Assembly (NCBI GenBank): GCA_025449615.1
Contig: JANWJA010000120.1
Span: forward strand, 1-8,846
Source of the DNA: Methyloceanibacter sp.
Lineage (GTDB): Bacteria; Pseudomonadota; Alphaproteobacteria; Rhizobiales; Methyloligellaceae
Reading direction: 5' to 3'
DNA length: 8,846 bases
This document shows positions 1-5,384 of this stretch, in pieces (position 1 is the first letter of the stretch; every line of letters starts with the position of its first letter). Made by a program: the position numbers and the translations under genes. The notes under the pieces are model-generated. The model was not told where the DNA came from and searched no databases. It saw nothing but the letters and a program-made list of their open reading frames with translations.

Positions 1-16
1 CTCGCTAGCACAGCCG

Positions 17-32
17 CTGTCAACAATGACAG
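17..32. promoter_or_regulatory. Inverted repeat CTGTCA-N4-TGACAG, possible operator
   Basis: Perfect 6-base arms are separated by four bases (ACAA). The size and symmetry are typical of a dimeric repressor or activator site, but it matches no operator I can name with confidence. It is the most distal of three such elements upstream of the aminotransferase gene. Confidence 0.25.
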
Positions 33-61
33 AGTGTGTCGCAGGCGAGTAGGAGGAATGG

Positions 62-76
62 CGTGACCCGGTCACG
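62..76. promoter_or_regulatory. Inverted repeat CGTGACC-C-GGTCACG, possible operator
   Basis: This is a perfect 15-base palindrome with 7-base arms and one central base. The single-base spacer makes it a poor RNA hairpin, so a protein-binding DNA site is the more natural reading. It lies about 200 bases before the first start codon. The regulator is unknown, and no regulator gene is present in the window. Confidence 0.3.
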
Positions 77-138
77 ACCGATCGCAGGAAGAGTAGGAGC
101 GTGCGCCTTGGCGCCGCAGGTGGTCCCCCATAACGTTT

Positions 139-152
139 TCCGTTTGAACGGA
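139..152. promoter_or_regulatory. Inverted repeat TCCGTT-TG-AACGGA, possible operator
   Basis: Perfect 6-base arms flank a 2-base centre. It directly follows the weak CATAAC box at 129-134 and overlaps TTGAAC at 144-149, so a protein bound here could affect a promoter. It does not share its sequence with the other two palindromes, which argues against one regulator binding all three. Confidence 0.25.
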
Positions 153-258
153 TTGACCCTAAAGGCGCAGCTGCTCCTGCTTTGCGCCCGTATCGGCTAC
201 ACGCCGCACGCCAGCTTCCAGCACTAAGCTTACCGGCCCTCTGGGCCATGTTCCCGCT

Positions 259-263
259 GGAGG
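259..263 (+). promoter_or_regulatory. Ribosome binding site that selects the TTG start of the aminotransferase
   Basis: GGAGG is followed by 8 bases and then TTG at 272, an ideal distance. The in-frame ATG at 248 lies upstream of this site and cannot use it. The protein read from the TTG starts like other SpuC-type aminotransferases, so this site decides the start. Confidence 0.75.
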
Positions 264-271
264 TTGACGAA

Positions 272-1654
272 TTGACGAACGAATATCAGACCGCACAATT
301 GAGAGAGCTGGACGCTCTCCACCATCTACATCCCTTCACCGATCACAGTTCGCTTCGGGCTGACGGCGCGCGCGTCATCGTCCGCGGCGATGGTCCCTAC
401 ATCTGGGATAGCGAAGGCAACCGCATCCTCGACGGCATGGCAGGATTGTGGACATGCAGCGTCGGCTATGGGCGCAAAGAGCTCGCCGAGGCCGCCTACA
501 AGCAGATGCTTGAGCTGCCCTATTACAATACGTTCTTCAAAACCACGCATCCTGCCGTCGTTTTGCTGTCGCGGAAGCTCGCCGAGATCGCGCCCGACAA
601 TCTCAACCAAGTATTCTATGGCTCCTCTGGTTCTGAGTCGAACGACACGGCGATCCGCCTGATCCGTCACTATTGGGTGCTCAAAGGTCAGCCCAAGCGC
701 CGCATCATCATCTCGCGCAAGAACGCCTATCATGGCTCGACGATCGCCGCAGGCTCGATGGGCGGTATGGGCCATGTGCATGCCCACACCTATCCGCTCT
801 ATGAAGGCTTCCGCCACATCATGGACCCGTATTGGTACGGCGACTCTGAAGACGGCGAAACGCCGGAGGCGTTCGGCCTCCGCGCGGCGCGCGCGCTCGA
901 GGAAGAGATTCTGGCGGTTGGGCCGGAGAATGTTGCGGCCTTCGCCGGAGAGCCGGTGCAAGGCGCGGGCGGCGTCAAGATCGCGCCTGAGACCTATTGG
1001 CCGGAAATTCAGCGCATCATCGACAAATACGGCATCCTGCTCCTTGCCGACGAGGTCATCACCGGCTTTGGCCGGCTCGGCACCTGGTTCGCGTCGCAAT
1101 ATTACGGCATCCGCCCGAACCTCATCAGTTTCGCCAAAGCCGCGACATCGGGCTACCTCCCGCTCTCCGGCGTGATGGTGGATTACAGAGTCGCCGACGC
1201 GCTGATGGCCAATCCCGACGACTTCAATCATGGCTATACGTTCTCGGGTCATCCGGTGGCGTGCGCCGTGGCTTTGGAGAATCTGGAAATCATGGAGCGG
1301 GAGCGGCTGGTGCCGCGGGTCAAGGAATCGACCGGACCGGCGCTGGCGAAAATGCTCGCTAAGTTCAAAGACCACCCCTTGGTCGGCGAGGTCAGGTCCA
1401 TCGGCCTACTCGGGGCCATTGAACTCGTCGCCGACAAGCGGACGCGGCGCCGCTTTGCCGATCCCGGCCGCGTCGGGCTGATCTGCCGCGATCATTTCTT
1501 CCGCGAAGGGTTCATCATGCGCGCCGTCTACGACACGATGGTGATGGCGCCGCCGCTGATCTGGAAGCAAGCCCAGTTTGACGAAGCGGAGGCGGTAATC
1601 GCCAAGGCGCTCGACCTGACACTGAACGACGTTGCCGGAGAACTCGCCGCATGA
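272..1654 (+). CDS. spuC: Putrescine-type class III aminotransferase (SpuC-like)
   Basis: A PLP-dependent class III aminotransferase of the putrescine/omega-amino acid:pyruvate group. It moves an amino group from putrescine (or another terminal amine) to pyruvate, leaving an aminoaldehyde in the cytoplasm. From the TTG start the protein has 460 residues, close to P. aeruginosa SpuC. Visible motifs are HHLHPFTD (17-24), the cofactor-phosphate loop GSSGSESNDTA (117-127), YHG (153-155), the LLLADEVITGFGR strand (257 onward) with D260 for the pyridine nitrogen, and the Schiff-base lysine K289 in SFAKAATSGYLPL. The start is set by GGAGG 8 bases before TTG; starts at 182 or 248 add a tail unlike the family. 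The stop overlaps the next start (ATGA). Given the neighbouring glutamylation genes, gamma-glutamylputrescine or GABA are also possible substrates. Family is near certain; exact amine and acceptor are inferred. Confidence 0.9.
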   Translation: MTNEYQTAQLRELDALHHLHPFTDHSSLRADGARVIVRGDGPYIWDSEGNRILDGMAGLWTCSVGYGRKELAEAAYKQMLELPYYNTFFKTTHPAVVLLSRKLAEIAPDNLNQVFYGSSGSESNDTAIRLIRHYWVLKGQPKRRIIISRKNAYHGSTIAAGSMGGMGHVHAHTYPLYEGFRHIMDPYWYGDSEDGETPEAFGLRAARALEEEILAVGPENVAAFAGEPVQGAGGVKIAPETYWPEIQRIIDKYGILLLADEVITGFGRLGTWFASQYYGIRPNLISFAKAATSGYLPLSGVMVDYRVADALMANPDDFNHGYTFSGHPVACAVALENLEIMERERLVPRVKESTGPALAKMLAKFKDHPLVGEVRSIGLLGAIELVADKRTRRRFADPGRVGLICRDHFFREGFIMRAVYDTMVMAPPLIWKQAQFDEAEAVIAKALDLTLNDVAGELAA

Positions 1655-2385
1655 GCCGACCGATTGTCGTCATACCGTCTTGCACCAAGTTGATCGAAGA
1701 TAACGTCTTTGACGCCGTGGGGCGCCAGTACTCGACGGCCATAGCCGAAGTGGCCGAATGTCAGCCTCTTCTCATTCCGCTTGGCGCCAGCATGACCGAT
1801 ATCGGTGCCGTGCTCGAGGTGGCCGACGCGATCCTGCTGTCTGGCAGCAAGTCGAACATTGCGCCCAAACATTACGGTACGGAAGAGCCCCTCAGGCCCG
1901 ACGCCGCGGATCCGGAACGCGACGCGCTGACGCTGCCACTGATCCGCGCGGCTGTTGAGCGCAGGACGCCGCTGTTTGCGATCTGCCGGGGCTTCCAGGA
2001 ATTGAATGTCGCGCTCGGCGGTAGTCTGTATCAAGCCGTCCAGAACATCGAAGGCTATAAAGACCATCGCCCGAACTACGATCTGCCCCTCGATGAGATG
2101 TACGGTCCGGTTCACCCGGTGTCACTTCAAGGAAAATTGCGCGATTGGGTCGGCAGCGACCAGATCATGGTCAATTCGCTGCATTGGCAAGGCATCTCGC
2201 GCCTCGCCGACGGTTTGAAGCCCGAAGCCTTTGCTGAAGATGGACTGATCGAAGCCGTGCGCGGCCCGGACGACGGCGCGTTCTGTCTCGGCGTGCAGTG
2301 GCATCCCGAATGGGGCGCGGACTCCAATCCCGTGTCGCAGAAACTGTTCCGTCGCTTCGGTGCGGCTGCGAAAGGTGGCGCATGA
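1651..2385 (+). CDS. puuD: Gamma-glutamyl-gamma-aminobutyrate hydrolase (PuuD/SpuA-like, class I amidotransferase fold)
   Basis: A 244-residue cytoplasmic enzyme of the peptidase C26 group in the class I glutamine amidotransferase family. PuuD members cut gamma-glutamyl-GABA into glutamate and GABA, releasing the protecting glutamate late in polyamine breakdown. The catalytic triad is visible: nucleophile C112 in FAICRGFQELNVALGG, and H218 with E220 in GVQWHPEW. The LLSGSKSNIAPKHYG segment (62-76) and VNSLHWQGI (174-182) also fit this family. Length is close to E. coli PuuD (about 254). Its ATG overlaps the aminotransferase stop and its own stop overlaps the synthetase start, so translation of the three is probably coupled. 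There is no synthase partner domain, and the PuuA-type neighbour argues against a biosynthetic amidotransferase. Confidence 0.9.
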   Translation: MSRPIVVIPSCTKLIEDNVFDAVGRQYSTAIAEVAECQPLLIPLGASMTDIGAVLEVADAILLSGSKSNIAPKHYGTEEPLRPDAADPERDALTLPLIRAAVERRTPLFAICRGFQELNVALGGSLYQAVQNIEGYKDHRPNYDLPLDEMYGPVHPVSLQGKLRDWVGSDQIMVNSLHWQGISRLADGLKPEAFAEDGLIEAVRGPDDGAFCLGVQWHPEWGADSNPVSQKLFRRFGAAAKGGA

Positions 2386-3731
2386 CCAATTCGCGGCTCA
2401 CCATGGACGAGGCGCAAGCCTTCCTTGACGCTAACCCGGCAGTGCAGTGGATCGACACCTTTGTGTTCGACATGAATGGGATTCCGCGCGGTAAGCGCAT
2501 TCGAAGGGGTGATCTTGCCGGCGTGGTCAAGCGCGGCGTGATGATGCCGGCCTCGATTTTCGTCATGGACCCGCTCGGCAATTGCATCGAGGAGACCGGG
2601 CGGCTGTGGGAGACCGGAGACCCAGATCTCCAATGCTATTTGCTGAGTCCGACTCTTGTTTCAGTCCCAGTGGGCGACGGCAGGCATGCGCAAGCCGTGA
2701 TGGCGGTCGAGGCTCGTGAAGATATCGACCCTCGCGGGTTGTTGGAGACCCAGGTCGAACGTTTCGCGCGCGCTGGGCAAATCCCCAATGTGGCGATCGA
2801 GCTCGAATTCTACGTGTCGAAAAAGGGAGCTAATGGCGCCTTCGTGCTCGAGACACCGAATGGCCTCTCCGACGATCCGAGCCGGCCGCTCACGTTCGGC
2901 TTCGACGAGATAGATACGCTGTCGCCGTTCATCGACGACATTTACCGGATCTGCGAGATTCAAGGGCTTCCGGTCGACGCGGTGATGAAGGAGTCGGGAC
3001 CAGGACAGTTCGAGATCAACCTCAAGCATCGCGCGGACGCGGTCGGCGCGGCTCTCGACGGCTTGCTGTTGAAGCGTGCGGTTAAGGCGGCGGCGTTGGC
3101 GCATCAGCTCGAGGCCACGTTCATGGCCAAGCCTCACCATGACTGGGCAGGCTCAGGCATGCATGTTCATGTGAGCCTGATGGATAAGTCCGGACAGAAT
3201 CTGTTTGCCGGCGATCCGATCTCGCCGCTGTTTCGCCATGCGCTCGGTGGCTTGCGGACGACGATGGCGGACTTCATGGCGATCTGGGCGCAGTCGGCGA
3301 ACGCGTATCGGCGTTACGTCCCCAAAGCCTACGTCTCCATGGCGGCGCAATGGGGCTTCAACAATCGGACGGTCGCGCTCAGGATCCCTCGTAGCGACGG
3401 AGCGAGCACCCGCATCGAGCACCGTATCGCCGGCGCCGACGCCAATCCCTATCTCGTTATCGCTTCGATTCTCGCCGGCATGAGCCACGGCATGGCAAAT
3501 GAGATCGATCCCGGCCCGGCCGTGGAGGGCAATGCCGAGACCATCGAGGCGCCGACGCTGCCAACCGCCTGGATCAACTCGCTCGATCTGTTCCAGCGCT
3601 CTGAAATCGTTCGTGACGCCTTCGGCTCGGGGTTTCAGCAGGTGTTTTCCCGCCTGAAACATGCCGAGCGCAGCAATTTCGAGCGGATTGTGACACCGCT
3701 CGACCATCTCTGGTATTCGCGCGTCGCGTGA
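2382..3731 (+). CDS. puuA: Gamma-glutamylpolyamine synthetase (PuuA/SpuB-like, glutamine synthetase family)
   Basis: A 449-residue enzyme of the glutamine synthetase family. PuuA-type members use ATP to join glutamate to putrescine or a related amine, making a gamma-glutamylated polyamine. Metal- and substrate-site motifs are intact: IELEFYV (E140, E142), ESGPGQFEINLKH (E204, Q209, E211), the ATP/metal loop SGMHVHVSL (H261), YRRYVPKAYV (309-318), NNRTVALRIP (327-336) and STRIEHRIAGADANPY (E346, R348). Where housekeeping GlnA carries the NLYDLPPEE adenylylation loop, this protein has GNAETIEAPTLP (383-394) with no tyrosine, so GlnE-type control is unlikely. The start at 2382 uses AAAGG six bases upstream and overlaps the puuD stop; the frame is open from 2298, but that start lies deep in puuD. 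Context supports an amine substrate rather than ammonia; the preferred amine is not fixed by sequence. Confidence 0.9.
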   Translation: MTNSRLTMDEAQAFLDANPAVQWIDTFVFDMNGIPRGKRIRRGDLAGVVKRGVMMPASIFVMDPLGNCIEETGRLWETGDPDLQCYLLSPTLVSVPVGDGRHAQAVMAVEAREDIDPRGLLETQVERFARAGQIPNVAIELEFYVSKKGANGAFVLETPNGLSDDPSRPLTFGFDEIDTLSPFIDDIYRICEIQGLPVDAVMKESGPGQFEINLKHRADAVGAALDGLLLKRAVKAAALAHQLEATFMAKPHHDWAGSGMHVHVSLMDKSGQNLFAGDPISPLFRHALGGLRTTMADFMAIWAQSANAYRRYVPKAYVSMAAQWGFNNRTVALRIPRSDGASTRIEHRIAGADANPYLVIASILAGMSHGMANEIDPGPAVEGNAETIEAPTLPTAWINSLDLFQRSEIVRDAFGSGFQQVFSRLKHAERSNFERIVTPLDHLWYSRVA

Positions 3732-3740
3732 GGCTGACCC

Positions 3741-3797
3741 ATGACGCCCCTGAGAGAATTCGATAGACTGGTCGGGGCGATGGGAGATCGAACATGA
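3741..3797 (+). other. Possible 18-codon leader ORF ahead of gabD
   Basis: Within the 62-base gap between the synthetase and gabD, ATG at 3741 opens an 18-residue frame (MTPLREFDRLVGAMGDRT) ending with TGA at 3795-3797. That stop shares ATGA with the gabD start at 3794, like the overlaps earlier in the operon. GAGG at 3730-3733, inside the synthetase stop region, lies 7 bases before its ATG. The peptide resembles nothing I know. It may keep ribosomes moving from the synthetase to gabD, or be chance. Confidence 0.2.
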
Positions 3798-5245
3798 ACA
3801 TGATCGCCAAGAAATTTCCGACCCAGGCGTTGATCGATGGCGAATGGGTCAATTCCGCCAACAGCTTTCCGGTCTATGACCCAGCGACAGGCGCGGAGAT
3901 CGCAACGGTTCCCAATCTCGGTGCGAAGGACGCGGCGCGCGCGATCGATGCTGCTGCCCGCGCGTTGCCGGGTTGGTCGGCGAAGACCGCGAAGGAACGT
4001 GCGACCATCCTCAAACGCTGGTTCGATCTTGTCACGGCGGAGACCGAGAACCTTGCCCAGTTGATGACGACGGAGCAGGGCAAGCCGCTGGTGGAATCTC
4101 GCGGGGAGGTGGCTTACGGCGCGTCTTTCATCGAGTGGTTTGCCGAGGAGGGCAAGCGCGCCTACGGGCGCACGATCCCGACCACCTTCGCGTCGAAGCG
4201 CTATCTCACCATCAAACAGCCGATCGGGGTCGTTGCCGCGATCGCGCCCTGGAATTTTCCGATCGCCATGATCACACGGAAAGTGGCGCCGGCGCTTGCT
4301 TCTGGTTGCACCATCGTGGTGAAGCCGGCGGCGGAGACGCCGCTCTGCGCGCTTGCGATCGCCAAGCTCGCGCTCGACGCTGGCGTGCCGGCCGGCGTGT
4401 TCAATGTTGTCACCACCACCCATGCGTCGGATGTCGGCAAGGTCTTTTGCGACGATGCCAGGGTGCGCAAGCTCACCTTCACGGGATCGACCGCAGTCGG
4501 CAAGGCGCTCTATCGGCAGTGCGCCGACACGGTGAAGAAGCTTACGCTCGAGCTTGGCGGTAACGCGCCGCTCGTGGTGTTCGACGACGCCAATCTGGAA
4601 CAGGCTGTCGCTGGCGCCATGGCGTCAAAATATCGGAATGCCGGTCAGACTTGTGTCTGCGCCAATCGCATCTTGGTGCAGGCCGGCATTTATGACCGGT
4701 TCGCCGCTTCTCTCGCCGAAGCGGTAAAGAAGCTCGCGGTCGGCCCCGGGATGGAGGCCGGAACCAATATCGGCCCGTTGATCAACAGCGACGCCATCAA
4801 GAAGGTGGAGGCGCTGGTCGGCGATGCCGTCAAGAAAGGTGCCAAGGTGCTGGTGGGCGGCGGGCCAGACAAGGCAGGGCCCTTGTTCTATCAGCCATCG
4901 GTTGTCACCGGCGTCAGTCCGGAGATGGAAATCGTGCAGGAAGAGATTTTCGGGCCGGTCGCTGCCCTGGTGCGCTTCGATACCGAGAACGATGCGATCA
5001 AGCTCGCCAACGACACCCCGTTCGGCCTCGCAGCCTATGTCTTCAGTCAGAATTTAGCCCGCGCCTGGCGTGTGGCGGAGCGACTCGATGCCGGCATGGT
5101 TGGGGTCAACGAAGGCATCTTTTCCAATGAGGTGGTGCCGTTCGGGGGGGTCAAGGAGTCCGGCCTCGGCCGGGAGGGCGCAGCCGAGGGTTTGGATGAG
5201 TATCTGGAGCTGAAATATATCTGCCTGGGAGGCATCGATGCCTAA
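3794..5245 (+). CDS. gabD: Succinate-semialdehyde dehydrogenase, NAD(P)-dependent (GabD-like)
   Basis: A 483-residue aldehyde dehydrogenase that resembles E. coli GabD (482 residues) along its whole length. It oxidises succinic semialdehyde to succinate, the last step from GABA to the citric acid cycle. Key sites are N154 in PWNFP, the cofactor segment VVKPAAETP with K177, FTGSTAVGK (229-237), general base E253 in LELGGNAP, and catalytic C287 in RNAGQTCVCANR, with a second cysteine at 289. Segments typical of GabD include SFIEWFAEEGKR (111-122) and PFGGVKESGLGREG (449-462). The position three after K177, serine in E. coli GabD, is alanine and E181 follows, so NADP versus NAD preference is open. 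ATG at 3794 has GGGAG seven bases upstream. It may also oxidise related aldehydes of the pathway, since no separate PuuC is present. Confidence 0.93.
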   Translation: MNMIAKKFPTQALIDGEWVNSANSFPVYDPATGAEIATVPNLGAKDAARAIDAAARALPGWSAKTAKERATILKRWFDLVTAETENLAQLMTTEQGKPLVESRGEVAYGASFIEWFAEEGKRAYGRTIPTTFASKRYLTIKQPIGVVAAIAPWNFPIAMITRKVAPALASGCTIVVKPAAETPLCALAIAKLALDAGVPAGVFNVVTTTHASDVGKVFCDDARVRKLTFTGSTAVGKALYRQCADTVKKLTLELGGNAPLVVFDDANLEQAVAGAMASKYRNAGQTCVCANRILVQAGIYDRFAASLAEAVKKLAVGPGMEAGTNIGPLINSDAIKKVEALVGDAVKKGAKVLVGGGPDKAGPLFYQPSVVTGVSPEMEIVQEEIFGPVAALVRFDTENDAIKLANDTPFGLAAYVFSQNLARAWRVAERLDAGMVGVNEGIFSNEVVPFGGVKESGLGREGAAEGLDEYLELKYICLGGIDA

Positions 5246-5253
5246 ACGGGCAG
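5221..5253 (+). promoter_or_regulatory. Nested stem-loop at the end of gabD, possible mRNA processing or attenuation element
   Basis: AGGCATCGATGCCT at 5230-5243 is a perfect 14-base palindrome covering the last gabD codons and the first base of its TAA stop. It is enclosed by CTGCCT (5221-5226) and GGGCAG (5248-5253), which can pair as an outer stem with one G-U. AGGCA at 5230-5234 could instead pair with TGCCT at 5222-5226, giving two mutually exclusive folds. No T-run follows, so it is not a standard intrinsic terminator. Confidence 0.3.
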
Positions 5254-5290
5254 GATTGGTTATCGAATAGGCTGGCGAGGACCCATTCCG

Positions 5291-5310
5291 GCCTCCATAC
5301 TCGATGGGGC
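5291..5310 (+). promoter_or_regulatory. Small hairpin in the gap between gabD and the transporter genes
   Basis: CCTCCAT at 5293-5298 region pairs with ATGGGG at 5304-5309 through six pairs (one G-U) around a five-base loop. No T-run follows. Together with the structure at 5221-5253 it makes this 139-base gap the most structured boundary in the operon. I see no convincing -35/-10 or sigma-54 promoter in 5246-5384. Confidence 0.2.
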
Positions 5311-5370
5311 ACAATTCAACGGCGCGACTGACGAAACAGATGCAGCACCAACCGTAGGACTTGTAAGCAT

Positions 5371-5377
5371 AGGGGAG
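5371..5377 (+). promoter_or_regulatory. Ribosome binding site that selects ATG 5385 of the binding protein
   Basis: AGGGGAG is followed by seven bases and then ATG at 5385. The in-frame GTG at 5379 is only one base from the site and would be too close, so the ATG is the better start. Confidence 0.7.
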
Positions 5378-5384
5378 AGTGAGC

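Larger units (their letters stand above)
1..271. promoter_or_regulatory. Non-coding region upstream of the operon, probable control region
   Basis: No reading frame here has a convincing start, ribosome binding site or recognisable product. Three perfect short inverted repeats (listed separately) lie in the first 152 bases, which is suggestive of operators. A weak sigma-70-like pair can be drawn: TTGGCG at 108-113 and CATAAC at 129-134, with a short 15-base spacer. TTGACC at 153-158 has no good -10 partner. I infer that the operon promoter lies here because every gene downstream runs in the same direction with small gaps, but the exact promoter is not determined. Whether the first bases belong to a neighbouring gene's leader cannot be seen. 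Confidence 0.4.

Noticed and set aside
103..114. GCGCC-TT-GGCGC inverted repeat
   Set aside because: Short and all G/C in the arms, likely to arise by chance in this composition; weaker than the three palindromes listed.
36..227. 63-residue plus-strand frame in the upstream region
   Set aside because: It begins at GTG without a ribosome binding site, has no recognisable similarity and crosses the palindrome-rich region.
182..271. Longer N-termini for the aminotransferase from starts at 182 or ATG 248
   Set aside because: The extra residues do not resemble the family, no ribosome binding site precedes them, and GGAGG at 259-263 fits TTG 272.
326..1375. 349-residue minus-strand frame opposite the aminotransferase
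   Set aside because: It is a shadow of a strongly G/C-third-position coding frame; the translation is arginine- and histidine-rich without domains.
2298..2381. 28-residue extension of the synthetase
   Set aside because: It lies fully inside the puuD coding region; ATG 2382 has a good AAAGG site and forms the usual ATGA overlap.
5379..5384. GTG start two codons before ATG 5385
   Set aside because: It is only one base from the AGGGGAG site, whereas ATG 5385 has ideal spacing.
5246..5384. Intrinsic terminator or promoter in the 139-base gap
   Set aside because: The hairpins are not followed by a T-run, and no convincing sigma-70 or sigma-54 motif was found by eye.
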